From Kineococcus xinjiangensis (GTDB lineage: Bacteria > Actinomycetota > Actinomycetes > Actinomycetales > Kineococcaceae), in assembly GCF_002934625.1 (NCBI RefSeq), contig NZ_PTJD01000006.1, positions 62,001 through 126,000 on the forward strand: a stretch of 64,000 nt of DNA, read 5' to 3'. This document shows positions 1 to 9,739 of this stretch, piece by piece. A model generated the notes under the pieces. The model searched no databases. It had not been told where the DNA came from and saw nothing but the letters and a program-made list of their open reading frames with translations. Position 1 is the first letter of the stretch. The number at the start of each line of letters is the position of its first letter. The position numbers and the translations under genes were made by a program.

Positions 1-831
1 CGCCAGCGCCGCCAGGGCCCCGCCGAGCGCGAGGGAGCCCGTGTCCCCCATGAAGATCTTCGCCGGGGAGGCGTTCCACCACAGGAAGCCGAAGCAGGCG
101 CCGAGCAGCGCCGCGGCCACGACCGCGAGGTCGCGGGGGTCGCGCACCTCGTAGCAGCCGCGCGCCTGGTCGGGGATCAGGCAGTTCTGGTTCGACTGGA
201 ACGTCCCGATGAGGACGTAGGCGGCGAAGACCATCGTGCAGGCGCCGGTGGCGAGGCCGTCGAGGCCGTCGGTGAGGTTCACCCCGTTGCTGGTGCCCGC
301 GATCATGATCAGGGCCCAGAGGACGAAGAGCCCCGTGCCGACGTACGTGCCTGCCTCGGCGAAGTCCAGCAGGGAGATGTCGCGCAGGAAGGAGATCTCC
401 GTCGAGGCGGGCGTGCGGCCGGAGTCGGAGGGGAAGCGCAGCGCCAGCACGGCGAAGACCACGCCCACCAGGACCTGGCCGATCACCTTCGGCCCCGCCC
501 GCAGGCCGAGACTCCGCTGCTTGGAGATCTTGATGAAGTCGTCGAGGAAGCCGACGACGCCCAGGCCCGTCATCAGGAACAGCACGAGCAGCCCCGAGGC
601 GGTCGGCGGCCGCTGCGTCACCAGGTGCGCCACCGCGTAGGCACCCAGCGTCGAGAGGATGATGACCGCGCCGCCCATCGTGGGCGTGCCGCGCTTGGTG
701 TGGTGGCTCGTGGGCCCGTCGTCGCGGACGAACTGCCCGTAGCCGCGGTGCACGAGCCAGCGGATGTACAGCGGCGTCCCGAAGAGCGCCAGGACGAGGG
801 ACACCGCCGCAGCGATGAGGACGGTCCTCAC
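1..831 (-). CDS. mraY: MraY, phospho-MurNAc-pentapeptide transferase (partial)
   Basis: Integral membrane enzyme that joins UDP-MurNAc-pentapeptide to undecaprenyl phosphate, giving lipid I. Only the first 277 residues are present; the C-terminus runs off the window. The translation is mostly hydrophobic and shows the family hallmarks GTPTMGG, the Asp-rich DDFIK motif, [10 protein letters not shown] and, close to the edge, FMGDTGS. The GTG start overlaps the murF stop as GTGA, with GGAGAGG about 12 nt upstream, so it is probably translated by coupling. Last gene of the division/cell-wall operon visible here. Family assignment is secure; the missing end cannot be judged. Confidence 0.95.
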   Translation of the reverse strand, partial: MRTVLIAAAVSLVLALFGTPLYIRWLVHRGYGQFVRDDGPTSHHTKRGTPTMGGAVIILSTLGAYAVAHLVTQRPPTASGLLVLFLMTGLGVVGFLDDFIKISKQRSLGLRAGPKVIGQVLVGVVFAVLALRFPSDSGRTPASTEISFLRDISLLDFAEAGTYVGTGLFVLWALIMIAGTSNGVNLTDGLDGLATGACTMVFAAYVLIGTFQSNQNCLIPDQARGCYEVRDPRDLAVVAAALLGACFGFLWWNASPAKIFMGDTGSLALGGALAALA

Positions 832-2261
832 GGAGTCGCCACCAGCCTCTCCGCGAGGGCGGCGAGCCCCGCACCGTTGGACGACTTCACGAGGACCACG
901 TCACCGGGACGCAGCTCGGCGCTGAGGAAGTCCCAGGCCGCGGCGACGTCGGGCACGAAGGCCGCCTCGTCCCCCCAGGACCCCTCCATCACCGCCCCCG
1001 TGAACACCGGGCGCGCCCCCGTCCCCACGGCCAGCAGCCGCGAGACGTCCAGGCGCACCGCGAGGCGGCCCACGGAGTCGTGCTCGTCGCGGGAGGCCTC
1101 GCCCAGCTCGAGCATCTCCCCCAGCACCGCCCAGCTGCGCCGGCCCTCCGCCATCGCGACGAGCGCCTTCAGCGCCGCGCGCACGGAGTCCGGGTTGGCG
1201 TTGTAGGCGTCGTTGACGACGGTCACCCCGTCGGGGCGCTGCACCACCTGCATGCGGCCCGGGCTGGCCGCCTCCGCCGCGGACAGCGCCGCGGCGACGT
1301 CCGCCAGCGGGACGCCCAGCCCGAGGGCCGCGGTCGCCGCCGCCAGCGCGTTGGAGACCTGGTGCTCCCCGTGCAGGCGCAGCGCGACGTCGGCCTCCCC
1401 GGCGGTGCCCGGCCCGGACTGCAGCGTGCTGAGCAGCCGGAAGCGGGCGCGGGCCGCGCCGTCGAGCTGCACGTCGACGGCGCGCACGTCCACGCCCTCG
1501 CCGCGCCCGTGCGTCAGGACCCGCGCGCGGGTGCGCTCGCGCATCGCGAGGACCCGGGCGTCGTCGGCGTTGAGCACCGCCAGCCCGTCCGGGGCCAGCG
1601 CCTCCACCAGCTCGCCCTTGGCCCGGGCCGTCGTCTCCACCGAGCCGAACTCCCCGGCGTGGGCGGCGCCGACGTTGAGCACGACGCCGACCTGCGGCGG
1701 GGCGATCTCGCACAGGGAGCGGATGTGCCCGAGGCCGCGCGCCCCCATCTCCACGACGAGGTGCTCGACGGTGGGGTCGGTCTGCAGCACGGTGAGCGGC
1801 GCGCCGATCTCGTTGTTGTAGGAGCCGCGCGGCGCCACGACGGGCCCGCGCACGGCCAGCACGGCCCGCAGCAGGTCCTTCGTCGTCGTCTTGCCCGCCG
1901 AGCCGGTGACCCCGACCACGGTGGGCCGCCCCGCCTCGCGCAGCCACTCCAGGACCCCGCGGGCGAGCCGGCCGAGCGCGGCGACGCAGTCGTCGGCGAG
2001 CACGACCGCGGCGCTGCCGCCGCCGAGGTCGACCGGGCGCTGGGCCAGGACCGCGCGCGCCCCGGCCGCCACGGCCGCCGCCGCGTGCTCCGCGCCGTCG
2101 GTGCGCTCCCCCGGCAGCGCGACGAAGAGGGCACCGGGGACGGCGAGGCGGGAGTCGACGACGACCGGGCCGGTGACGGCGGGCTCGTCGGGGTCACCGG
2201 CCGCCGCGACGAGCCGGCCGCCCGTGAGCTGCTCGACGTCGCGGCTGGACAGCGGGATCAC
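828..2261 (-). CDS. murF: MurF, UDP-MurNAc-tripeptide--D-Ala-D-Ala ligase
   Basis: Cytoplasmic Mur ligase that adds D-alanyl-D-alanine to the UDP-MurNAc-tripeptide. At 477 aa it is the usual length. Seen: N-terminal substrate domain ([14 protein letters not shown]), the ATP loop [12 protein letters not shown], the central-domain [11 protein letters not shown] stretch and [12 protein letters not shown] before the C-terminal domain. An open frame continues far upstream, but the GTG giving VIPLSSRD is chosen because it overlaps the murE stop by 4 bp and has GAGGAGG about 6 nt upstream. Part of the mraZ-to-mraY operon. Confidence 0.95.
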   Translation of the reverse strand: MIPLSSRDVEQLTGGRLVAAAGDPDEPAVTGPVVVDSRLAVPGALFVALPGERTDGAEHAAAAVAAGARAVLAQRPVDLGGGSAAVVLADDCVAALGRLARGVLEWLREAGRPTVVGVTGSAGKTTTKDLLRAVLAVRGPVVAPRGSYNNEIGAPLTVLQTDPTVEHLVVEMGARGLGHIRSLCEIAPPQVGVVLNVGAAHAGEFGSVETTARAKGELVEALAPDGLAVLNADDARVLAMRERTRARVLTHGRGEGVDVRAVDVQLDGAARARFRLLSTLQSGPGTAGEADVALRLHGEHQVSNALAAATAALGLGVPLADVAAALSAAEAASPGRMQVVQRPDGVTVVNDAYNANPDSVRAALKALVAMAEGRRSWAVLGEMLELGEASRDEHDSVGRLAVRLDVSRLLAVGTGARPVFTGAVMEGSWGDEAAFVPDVAAAWDFLSAELRPGDVVLVKSSNGAGLAALAERLVATP

Positions 2262-3916
2262 TGCGTGCCTCCTCGGGGGGTGCTGTGCGGTGCGGGGACC
2301 GCCTCGGGATCGGTGGCGGGCAGGGGCCGGGCGCGCTCGCGCAGCAGCTCGGCGGCCACCTCGGCGTCGTCGAAGGGGAGCACGCGCCCCGCGACCTCCT
2401 GGCCGCGCTCGTGGCCCTTGCCGGCGAGGAGGACGGTGTCGTGCCCGCCGGTGCAGGCGGCGAGACCGGCGGCGACGGCGGCGCGGCGGTCGGGGACCTC
2501 GAGCAGCTCGGCCGCGGCTCCCCGGGCCAGCGCGGCCCGGGCCCCGGCGAGGACGGCGGCGCGGATCGCGGCCGGCTCCTCCGAGCGGGGGTTGTCGTCG
2601 GTGACCACGACGACGTCGGCGCCCTCCACGGCAGTGGCGCCCATGCCCGGGCGCTTGGCCGCGTCCCGGTCGCCCCCGGCGCCGAGGACGACGACGAGCC
2701 GGCCCGGGGTGTCCGCCCGCAGCGTCGCCAGCACGCGCTCCAGCGCGTCGGGGCTGTGTGCGAAGTCGACGACGACCACGGGCTCGCCGGGCGCACCCGT
2801 GGTCACGGGCTGCATCCGGCCCGGGACCGCGCCCGCCGAGGCGGAGCCGCGCACGACCGCCTCGGCGGGGACCCCGGCCTCCAGGGCGGCGACGGCGGCC
2901 AGCGCGGCGTTGGAGACGTTGAACGCGCCGGGCAGGGGGCAGCGCAGCCGCAGGCGGCGGCCGTCGTGCGAGACGAGGGAGAAGGTGCTGCCGGGCCGCT
3001 CGGCGCGGACGTCGGCCACGTGCCAGTCGGCCGCCCCGTCCGCCCAGCCGGTCCCGCCGCTCGTGCGCACGGTGGTGACGGGCACGGTCGCGGTCCGCGC
3101 GAGGCGCTCGCCCCACTCGTCGTCGACGGCCACGATCCCGCACCGGGAGTGCGCGGGGGTGAACAGCTCCGCCTTGGCGGCGAAGTAGTCCTCCATGTCG
3201 CGGTGGAAGTCGAGGTGGTCCTGGCTGAGGTTGGTGAAGACCGCGACGTCCAGGACGGCGCCGTCGACGCGGTGCAGGCGCAGCGCGTGGCTCGACACCT
3301 CCATCGCGCAGGCGCGCACCCCGGCGTCGCGCATCCGCCGGAAGAGCGCGTGCAGGTCCGGGGACTCCGGCGTCGTCCGCACGCTCTTGACCCGTTCCTC
3401 GCCGATGCGGGTCTCCACGGTGCCGATCAGGCCGGTGCGCCAGCCGGCGGCGGCCAGCAGCGCCTCGAGGAGGTAGGCGGTGGTCGTCTTGCCGTTCGTG
3501 CCGGTGATGCCGACGGTGGTCAGCTCCCGCGCCGGGTGGCCGTGCACGGTCGCGGCGACCTCGCCCAGCACCGCGCGCGGGTCGGGGACCACGAGCGCCG
3601 GCAGGCCGGCCGCCACCACCCGCTCCGCACCGGCCGGGTCGGTCAGCACGGCCACGGCACCGGAGGCTGCCGCCTGCACGGCGAAGTCCGCCCCGTGGGC
3701 GCGGGCGCCGGGCAGGGCCGCGTACAGGTCGCCGGGGCCGACCGCGCGGGAGTCCAGCGTGGCCCCGGTGACGACGACGTCCTCCGCGCCGGCGGGGGCG
3801 GGCAGGGACAGCAGGGCGGCCAGGTCGCGCAGGGTCGGGGCGCCGGTGGAGCGGGGGTCCCGGGGGTGGCCGGGGGGAGGCTCGCTGGTCGGCACGGTGG
3901 GGAGGCTACCTCTCAC
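2258..3916 (-). CDS. murE: MurE, UDP-MurNAc-tripeptide synthetase (meso-DAP type)
   Basis: Mur ligase that adds the third stem-peptide residue. Seen: GITGTNGKTTTAYLLEALL (ATP loop), the TTPESPDLH and MEVSSHAL motifs of the central domain, and VTDDNPRSEEP, whose DNPR marks enzymes using meso-diaminopimelate, so the cell wall is predicted to be DAP-type. Start: the GTG overlapping the ftsI stop as GTGA is given, since the other junctions of the operon use that arrangement. A second GTG 21 bp downstream (at 3895), preceded by a weak AGAGG 13 nt away, is about as likely. Length about 545-552 aa, slightly long because of a Pro-rich N-terminus. Confidence 0.93.
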   Translation of the reverse strand: MRGSLPTVPTSEPPPGHPRDPRSTGAPTLRDLAALLSLPAPAGAEDVVVTGATLDSRAVGPGDLYAALPGARAHGADFAVQAAASGAVAVLTDPAGAERVVAAGLPALVVPDPRAVLGEVAATVHGHPARELTTVGITGTNGKTTTAYLLEALLAAAGWRTGLIGTVETRIGEERVKSVRTTPESPDLHALFRRMRDAGVRACAMEVSSHALRLHRVDGAVLDVAVFTNLSQDHLDFHRDMEDYFAAKAELFTPAHSRCGIVAVDDEWGERLARTATVPVTTVRTSGGTGWADGAADWHVADVRAERPGSTFSLVSHDGRRLRLRCPLPGAFNVSNAALAAVAALEAGVPAEAVVRGSASAGAVPGRMQPVTTGAPGEPVVVVDFAHSPDALERVLATLRADTPGRLVVVLGAGGDRDAAKRPGMGATAVEGADVVVVTDDNPRSEEPAAIRAAVLAGARAALARGAAAELLEVPDRRAAVAAGLAACTGGHDTVLLAGKGHERGQEVAGRVLPFDDAEVAAELLRERARPLPATDPEAVPAPHSTPRGGTQ

Positions 3917-5835
3917 CAGTACAGCGGAAGCGTCGCCGGGGCTGCGGTCGACGGCGGGATCTTGCGCTGGGCCAGGGCGTAGGTCATGAGTTCCTTGAAG
4001 ACGGGGCCCGCCGCGGAGCCGCCGTAGTAGGTGGTCTTGGGGTCCTGCACGATCACGGCCACCACGAGCTGGGGGTCGTCGGCGGGGGCCATGCCGATGA
4101 AGGAGGCGGTGTAGCCGGAGTAGCAGCGGCACTCGTCGTTGTAGCGCTGGGCGGTGCCGGTCTTGCCGGCGACGAGGTAGCCCGGGATCTGCGCCATGGC
4201 GGCGGTGCCCTCCTCGCTGACGACGGCCTGGAGCATGTCGCGCATCGTGCGGGCCGTCGCGGCGCTGACCGCCCGGCTCTCCTCCGGCGGCGGGGCCGGG
4301 GTGTAACCACCCCGCGGCGTGGTCCAGCCCTGCAGGAGCTGCGGCTGCACGCGGACACCGTCGTTGGCGATGGTGGCGAAGACGGAGGCGGCCTGCACGG
4401 CGTTGACGGACAGGCCCTGACCGAACATGACGGTGTAGCGCTGGGTGCCGCTGTAGTCGTCCGGCTCGGCCACGATGCCGCGGGTCTCCCCGGGCAGGGG
4501 CAGGCCGGTCTTCTCCCCGAAGCCGAACTTGCGCTGGTACTCGTGGAGCGTCTCGGCGGACATGCGCTCGCCGGCGAGGATGGTGCCGATGTTGCTGGAC
4601 TGGGCGATCACCCCGGCCAGGGTCATCTGCGGGTTCTTGGCCACGTGGGAGTCCTTGAACTCCTTGGTGGAGCGCTTCAACCTCGCCTCGATGGTGAAGC
4701 GGCTGGCGGGGTCGACGACGCCCTCCTCCAGGCCGGCGGCGAGGGTGACGACCTTGGCGGTGGAGCCCGGCTCGAACGGCTCGGTGACGGCGGTGTTGTT
4801 GAAGGAGGTGCCGCTCGCCCCGGCGCGGTTGGTGGGGTCGACGCTCGGGTCGCTGGCCAGGGCGAGGATCTTGCCCTGCTTGTCCATGATCACGGCGGTG
4901 GCGCTCTGCGCCTGCGTCTGCTCGCGCACGCCGCGCAGGGCCTGCTGGGCCTTCCACTGCAGGTCGCGGTCGATGGTCAGGTGCAGGGTGTCACCGTCGA
5001 CCTCAGGTTGACGCTCGCTGACGCCGAGCGGGATCTGCTGCCCCTGGGGCGTGCGCTCGTACCGCTCGAAGCCGTCCACGCCGCGCAGCCGGTCGTCCAG
5101 CTTGAGCTCCAGGCCCGAGGCTCCCACCAGCTCGGAGGTGCCGTCGGGGCTCGGCCCGAGGACCCCGACGAGCGTGGACGCCGCCGGCCCGGTGGGGTAG
5201 ACCCGCAGGCTGGAGCGCTCGCTGGCGATGCCGGGGATGCGCAGGGCCTGGATCTCGCGCCACGCCTCGGGGGTCAGTCCCTTGGCCAGCACCTCGTAGC
5301 GGTCCTTCTCCCCCGCCGCGGCGAGCTTCTCCACGAGGACGGCCGGGTCGGCGCCGAGGACGGGCGCCAGCAGGGCGGCAGCGCCCTCGAACCCCACCCC
5401 CCGCTCCTTCGTGCGGGGCCTCGGGTCGGTGGCGCTCCTCTTGTTGAAGTCCCGCAGCACCGTGGGGTCGGCCACGACGTCGCGCCGCTCCACCGAGGTC
5501 GCGAGCAGGACCCCGTTCGCGTCGACGATGTCCCCCCGGTCCGCGTGCAGGGTGAGCTGCTGGCCCTGGCGCGTCTGCAGCGCCACGGCCGCGAGCTCCG
5601 AGGCGTCCATCCCCTGCAGCTGGACCAGCCGCCCTCCGAAGAGGCTCAGCACGATGAGGACCGCGAGCACCCACGCCCGCAGCCGCCGGTCGGCGCGAGG
5701 GCCGGCGGCGGCCTGGGGAGCCCGGCGCCGGGCGGGGGCCTGGGCCACTGCTGGTCCTCCTTCGTGCGGCTGCGCTGGTCTGGGTGCCTCTCGCGGTGCC
5801 CGCCGGCCGGGTGCCGGCCGGCGGGGCGGCGTCAC
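3913..5835 (-). CDS. ftsI: FtsI/PbpB, septal class B penicillin-binding protein
   Basis: Septal peptidoglycan transpeptidase, anchored by one N-terminal membrane segment (about residues 51-70, WVLAVLIVLSLFGG) with the catalytic part outside. The first 45 residues are a Pro/Arg/Ala-rich cytoplasmic tail. The PBP dimerisation domain is followed by a transpeptidase domain with all three motifs: S358-T-A-K (nucleophile serine), S413-S-N and K558-T-G. 640 aa. No PASTA domain, as usual for actinobacterial PbpB. Starts with GTG overlapping the upstream FtsL-like stop by 4 bp. A beta-lactam target by family. Confidence 0.95.
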   Translation of the reverse strand: MTPPRRPAPGRRAPREAPRPAQPHEGGPAVAQAPARRRAPQAAAGPRADRRLRAWVLAVLIVLSLFGGRLVQLQGMDASELAAVALQTRQGQQLTLHADRGDIVDANGVLLATSVERRDVVADPTVLRDFNKRSATDPRPRTKERGVGFEGAAALLAPVLGADPAVLVEKLAAAGEKDRYEVLAKGLTPEAWREIQALRIPGIASERSSLRVYPTGPAASTLVGVLGPSPDGTSELVGASGLELKLDDRLRGVDGFERYERTPQGQQIPLGVSERQPEVDGDTLHLTIDRDLQWKAQQALRGVREQTQAQSATAVIMDKQGKILALASDPSVDPTNRAGASGTSFNNTAVTEPFEPGSTAKVVTLAAGLEEGVVDPASRFTIEARLKRSTKEFKDSHVAKNPQMTLAGVIAQSSNIGTILAGERMSAETLHEYQRKFGFGEKTGLPLPGETRGIVAEPDDYSGTQRYTVMFGQGLSVNAVQAASVFATIANDGVRVQPQLLQGWTTPRGGYTPAPPPEESRAVSAATARTMRDMLQAVVSEEGTAAMAQIPGYLVAGKTGTAQRYNDECRCYSGYTASFIGMAPADDPQLVVAVIVQDPKTTYYGGSAAGPVFKELMTYALAQRKIPPSTAAPATLPLYW

Positions 5836-6362
5836 TGCGGGGCCGCCTCCGCGCCCACCGGCTCACCGGCGCCCGCGGGGTCCTCGGCGGCGGCGGGCTC
5901 GTCCGCGGCGAGGGGCTCCTCGGCGACGGGGGACTCCTCGGCCACGACGGGCTCGGGCTCCTCCACCACGGGCAGCGGCACCACGACCCGGCCGTCGCGG
6001 GCCAGGTGGGTCGGCGCGGGGGCGGGCACCATGCCGAGCCGCGTGGCCTGCTCGTGCAGCGCCTGCGGGGCCGCCTTGGCGGCGATCCCCTCGTCGACGG
6101 CCTGCTGCTGCTCGGCGAGCAGCGTGGCCTCCCGCTCCAGCTCGCTGAGGGTGAAGGCGTCGCGGGCGATCGCGATGTTCATCATGAGCAGCGCCAGCAG
6201 GCCCGCGGTCAGCAGCAGGACGCAGGTGAGCGGAAGGGGCAGCCGGGCGGCGAGGGCGGCGGGCGGGGCGACGACGCGCAGCGCCGGGCGGGCGTCGTGG
6301 AGGGGCCGGTGCCGGAACGCGCGCACGGAGGCGTTGCGGGCCGCGATCAAAGGCTGGCTCAC
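5832..6362 (-). CDS. FtsL-like septal protein
   Basis: Small bitopic membrane protein in the position of ftsL, between rsmH and ftsI. Seen: basic N-terminus (1-40), one membrane helix (about 43-66, [20 protein letters not shown]), a short Leu/Glu-rich coiled coil (70-110), then an acidic Pro/Glu/Ala tail of about 50 residues. Known FtsL proteins bridge FtsQ/FtsB and the FtsW-FtsI synthase, and place rather than sequence usually identifies them. GTG start overlaps the rsmH stop as GTGA; AAGGAGG lies about 10 nt upstream. The acidic tail is low complexity and probably lineage-specific. Confidence 0.8.
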   Translation of the reverse strand: MSQPLIAARNASVRAFRHRPLHDARPALRVVAPPAALAARLPLPLTCVLLLTAGLLALLMMNIAIARDAFTLSELEREATLLAEQQQAVDEGIAAKAAPQALHEQATRLGMVPAPAPTHLARDGRVVVPLPVVEEPEPVVAEESPVAEEPLAADEPAAAEDPAGAGEPVGAEAAPQ

Positions 6363-7555
6363 CGCGAACTCCCTCCTTGCTCCCGAACCGTCCGGTTCCC
6401 GGCTGCGGGCCGCCTGCGTCCCGCCCGGTCGTGCAGTTTCCCCGAAACCGGGGCCGAGTGTGGACCGGCCCCTCCCCGATCATCGGCGTCGGCGCGCACG
6501 GCTGCGCGGAGGCGCGCCGACGCAGCGCGCGGATTGCGCTGCAACTCCTCCGGATCGGCCGTTTCACCACCCCTCGTGAGCAGTTGCGCACGCGGGGCGG
6601 TTCCTGGGAGTTCCACGGGAAGACCCGGCGGCGCGGTGCTGCGGCTGACCTCCGCGAGGAACTTCTTGGTGATCCGGTCCTCCAGGGAGTGGAACGTCAG
6701 GACGGCCAGGCGCCCACCGGGAACCAGCGCCTCGAACGCCGCCGGCAGCGCCCGCTCCACCACCCGCAGTTCGTCGTTGACCTCGATGCGCAACGCCTGG
6801 AACGTCCGCTTGGCGGGGTTTCCACCGGTGCGCCGCGCCGCCGCCGGGATCGCGTCGCGCACGAGGTCGACGAGGCGCGCACTGGTGGAGAACTCCTCCC
6901 GACGGCGCTCGCGCACCACGGCCGCGGCGATGCGCGGGGCGAACCGCTCCTCGCCCCAGGTGCGCAGGAGGCGGGTGAGGTCGTTCTCGGAGTAGGTGTT
7001 CAGCACGTCGGCCGCGGTGCGCCCGGAGGTCTGGTCCATCCGCATGTCGAGCGCGGCGTCACGGGCGTAGGAGAAACCCCTCTCCACCTCGTCGAGCTGG
7101 AGGGAGGAGACGCCGAGGTCGAAGAACACCGCGTCGACCGCGGGGATCTCGAGTTCCTCCAGCACCTGCGGCAGCTCGTCGTGGACGGCGTGCACGAACG
7201 TCGTGCGGTCCGCGAACGGCGCCAGCCGCTCGGCGGCCAGGGCGAGGGCCTGCGGGTCGCGGTCGATGCCGACGAGCCGGGCCTCGGGGCAGGTGCGCAG
7301 GAGTTCCTCGGCGTGCCCGCCGAGGCCGAGGGTGCAGTCGACCGCGATCGCCCCGGGCCGCTGCAGCGCGGGCGCCAGCACCTCGGTGCAGCGCCGCAGC
7401 ATCACGGGGAGGTGGCGGCCGGCCACGTCGGGTCCGTCCATGCTCCGGGTTTCGAGGCCCTGGTCCTCGACGCCGGACCCGGGCGCCTCGCGCTCCACCG
7501 GCGCACCGTCGACGGTGTCCGCCCGAGCGCCCGCAACGCGCCCCTCGCCCGCCAT
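6359..7555 (-). CDS. rsmH: RsmH, 16S rRNA (cytosine-1402-N4)-methyltransferase
   Basis: SAM-dependent methyltransferase that modifies C1402 of 16S rRNA (old name MraW). Seen: [15 protein letters not shown], the SAM motif [45 protein letters not shown], the [18 protein letters not shown] block and [14 protein letters not shown]. 398 aa, longer than typical because of about 38 extra N-terminal and 40 extra C-terminal residues. The upstream ATG is preferred because AGGAGG sits 7 nt before it; an internal ATG at [10 protein letters not shown] (7441) is the alternative. Follows mraZ after a 283-bp gap in which I see no gene. Confidence 0.95.
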   Translation of the reverse strand: MAGEGRVAGARADTVDGAPVEREAPGSGVEDQGLETRSMDGPDVAGRHLPVMLRRCTEVLAPALQRPGAIAVDCTLGLGGHAEELLRTCPEARLVGIDRDPQALALAAERLAPFADRTTFVHAVHDELPQVLEELEIPAVDAVFFDLGVSSLQLDEVERGFSYARDAALDMRMDQTSGRTAADVLNTYSENDLTRLLRTWGEERFAPRIAAAVVRERRREEFSTSARLVDLVRDAIPAAARRTGGNPAKRTFQALRIEVNDELRVVERALPAAFEALVPGGRLAVLTFHSLEDRITKKFLAEVSRSTAPPGLPVELPGTAPRAQLLTRGGETADPEELQRNPRAASARLRAAVRADADDRGGAGPHSAPVSGKLHDRAGRRRPAAGNRTVREQGGSSR

Positions 7556-7838
7556 TCCCGCTCCTCCTGCTCCTCAGTGCTCTGCTCGCCGGCCCCCGGA
7601 GGGACGAGCGGGTGGTGCTGCGCCGGTGTCCGGCGGTCGTCGGTACGGGAGAGGAGGTGCGGAGCGGTTGCAGGGGCGCGAAACAGTGCGGCGCGTCATG
7701 GGCCCGGGTCCCCATCCGCCCCGAGCCCTCGCGGGCGCCGGCCTGGCACCGGGGAAGTGCGCCAGGACGGTGGGGCGGGTGGAGACCCCGGCCCACGAGC
7801 CGGGGGTCGGGACGGACGGGCCGTCCCGGGCACTGCGG

Positions 7839-8270
7839 TCACACGATGCCGGGCAGCACCTCCTCCGCCTGGTCGGCGAACGGCTGCTCCGCCGCGGCGA
7901 GGTAGGACTCCCAGGTGGGCAGGTCCCAGATCTCCGCACGGGAGCCGGCACCGATGACGGCGACGTCCCGGTCCAAGCCGGCATAGGTGCGCAGGACGGG
8001 CGGGATGGTGATGCGGCCCTGCCGGTCCGGGAGCTCGTCGGAGGCGCCGGAGAGGAAGACGCGGAGGTAGTCCCGCGTCTCCTTCCTGCTGAGCGGCGCC
8101 TGCCGCAACTGGTCGTGCATGCGCTCGAACTCCGCGGTCGGGAAGACGTAGAGGCAGCGTTCCTGCCCCCGGGTGATGACCAGGCCATCGGCCAGCTGGT
8201 CGCGGAACTTCGCAGGAAGGATCAGGCGACCCTTGTCGTCCAACCGCGGGGTGTGGGTGCCGAGGAACAC
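7839..8270 (-). CDS. mraZ: MraZ, transcriptional regulator of the dcw cluster
   Basis: DNA-binding protein with two SpoVT-AbrB-like folds (about residues 5-47 and 76-119); MraZ forms multimeric rings and represses its own operon through short repeated TGGG-type boxes. Seen: [24 protein letters not shown] in parts ([15 protein letters not shown]) and the second repeat [13 protein letters not shown]. Normal length (143 aa). GTG start with GGAGGT 5 nt upstream. First gene of the dcw cluster; its promoter, about 130 bp upstream, carries three matching boxes. Confidence 0.96.
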   Translation of the reverse strand: MFLGTHTPRLDDKGRLILPAKFRDQLADGLVITRGQERCLYVFPTAEFERMHDQLRQAPLSRKETRDYLRVFLSGASDELPDRQGRITIPPVLRTYAGLDRDVAVIGAGSRAEIWDLPTWESYLAAAEQPFADQAEEVLPGIV

Positions 8271-8400
8271 GACCCACCTCCACGACCGGACATCCGCGGA
8301 CCGACCCGACTCGACCGTTGTTCAGCGCCCGACGCACTGCCCGATGCGGCGCCTCTCCGGGGCCCGTCTCCTGCGAGCCGCACCCTGGTGAGCCACCGCG

Positions 8401-8432
8401 CCCCACAGTACTCCACTTCCCCCCACCGTCAA
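8401..8432 (-). promoter_or_regulatory. mraZ promoter with three MraZ boxes
   Basis: Read on the minus strand this is -35 TTGACG (8427-8432), a 16-bp spacer and -10 TACTGT (8405-8410). Three hexamers GTGGGG, GTGGAG and GTGGGG start exactly 10 bp apart (8421-8426, 8411-8416, 8401-8406), filling the spacer and running over the -10. Ten-bp-spaced TGGG-type repeats are the known MraZ operator architecture, so autorepression is expected. The resulting mRNA would have a leader of roughly 125 nt before mraZ. The boxes and elements are seen; binding is inferred. Confidence 0.85.
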
Positions 8433-8591
8433 CCAACGTCACCCTGCGCGACGTCCCCTGCGGCGGGGTCCCCGCAGGTCAGGGCGGTGGAGGGCCGGCG
8501 GGGTCGCCGCGGGGACCGCTGCGGACCCCGGCGGCGGCGGTGCTGAGCCGGAGGGCTGGAAGTCGACGGTCGGCAGGCTTCCAGGGCTGCG

Positions 8592-8613
8592 GTGGGGCAA
8601 AGTGGGGGACGAT
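8592..8613 (+). promoter_or_regulatory. possible second MraZ operator, upstream of moxR
   Basis: On the plus strand two GTGGGG hexamers (8592-8597 and 8602-8607) are spaced 10 bp apart and are followed directly by GACGAT (8608-8613), a possible -10. This copies the layout of the mraZ promoter, where the -10 also follows the second box directly. The -35 position (GCTGCG) is poor. Between the mraZ and moxR starts (404 bp) I see nothing else recognisable. Confidence 0.45.
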
Positions 8614-8674
8614 GCGGGAAGGACCCCGGCACCGGCCCGGGCACCTGCCGCGGTGACGGAGAGACGGGGACCAC

Positions 8675-9739
8675 GTGACGACCACGAGCGCTCAGGCCAA
8701 CGGACACGTGCCGGACCCGGCGACGGGGTCCGCGCACCTGCCGGCCGGAGCCGGCGGCGTGCCGGAGGCCGTGGCGCCGGAGGGCCCGTCGCTGGAGGAC
8801 ATCGCCGCGACCGGCGCCCGCCTGGCCGAGGCGGTGCAGACGGTCATCCAGGGCAAGGCGGAGGCCGTCCGGCTCGCGCTGACGGTGCTCTACGCGGAGG
8901 GGCACCTCCTCGTCGAGGACGTCCCGGGCGTCGGCAAGACCATGCTCGCCAAGGCCCTGGCCCGCGCCATCGACGGCACGGTGCGCCGCATCCAGTTCAC
9001 CCCGGACCTGCTGCCCAGCGACGTGACCGGCTCCAGCGTCTACAACCGGGAGACGGCGCAGTTCGAGTTCCGCCCCGGCGCCGTCTTCGCCAACGTCGTG
9101 CTCGGCGACGAGATCAACCGCGCCTCCCCCAAGACGCAGTCCTCGCTGCTGGAGTGCATGGAGGAGGGGCAGGTCACGGTCGAGGGGGTCACCCACCGGC
9201 TGCAGGCACCGTTCATCGTCTTCGCCACGCAGAACCCCGTCGAGATGGACGGCACCTACCCCCTGCCGGAGGCGCAGCGGGACCGCTTCATGGCGCGCAT
9301 CTCGCTGGGCTACCCCTCGGCGGACGCCGAGCTGTCGATGCTCGACCAGCACGGCGAGGAGCCGCCGCTGGAGCGCCTCACACCGGTGACCGACGCCCCG
9401 TCGCTGCGGCGGATGAGCGCGGCGGTGCGGCACCTGCACGCCGCCCCCGCCCTCAAGGAGTACGTCGTGGGCCTGGTGCGCTCCACCCGGGAGCACCCCG
9501 ACCTCCGACTGGGGGCCTCGCCCCGGGCCGCGCTGCACCTGCTGCGCGCCGCGCGGGCGCACGCAGCGCTCGACGGGCGCGACCACGTGCTTCCCGACGA
9601 CGTCCAGCTGCTCGCCGTGCCGGTGCTGGCGCACCGCGTGCTGCTGACGCCGGACGCGATGCTCGCACGGCACTCGGAGGAGCAGGTCGTGGCGGACGTG
9701 CTCCGGCGCACCGCCGTGCCCGTCCCCTCACGGCGATGA
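8675..9739 (+). CDS. MoxR-family AAA+ ATPase
   Basis: AAA+ ATPase of the MoxR type, thought to act as a chaperone that activates or assembles partner proteins, often VWA/DUF58 proteins encoded next door. Seen: Walker A VPGVGKT (Lys88), Walker B VVLGDE (Asp145-Glu146), the INRASPKTQSSLLECMEE region, sensor FATQNPVEMDGTYPLPEAQ and the C-terminal lid. 354 aa with about 45 Gly/Pro-rich leader residues. GTG start with GGGGA 5 nt upstream. The stop overlaps the next start as ATGA, so it is the first gene of a coupled three-gene unit. Confidence 0.93.
   Translation: MTTTSAQANGHVPDPATGSAHLPAGAGGVPEAVAPEGPSLEDIAATGARLAEAVQTVIQGKAEAVRLALTVLYAEGHLLVEDVPGVGKTMLAKALARAIDGTVRRIQFTPDLLPSDVTGSSVYNRETAQFEFRPGAVFANVVLGDEINRASPKTQSSLLECMEEGQVTVEGVTHRLQAPFIVFATQNPVEMDGTYPLPEAQRDRFMARISLGYPSADAELSMLDQHGEEPPLERLTPVTDAPSLRRMSAAVRHLHAAPALKEYVVGLVRSTREHPDLRLGASPRAALHLLRAARAHAALDGRDHVLPDDVQLLAVPVLAHRVLLTPDAMLARHSEEQVVADVLRRTAVPVPSRR

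Noticed and set aside
1080-3188. Long plus-strand open frames opposite murF and murE
   Set aside because: They are Arg/Ala/Pro-rich mirror frames of real genes, common at this GC content, with no recognisable domains. The same holds for similar frames across the window.
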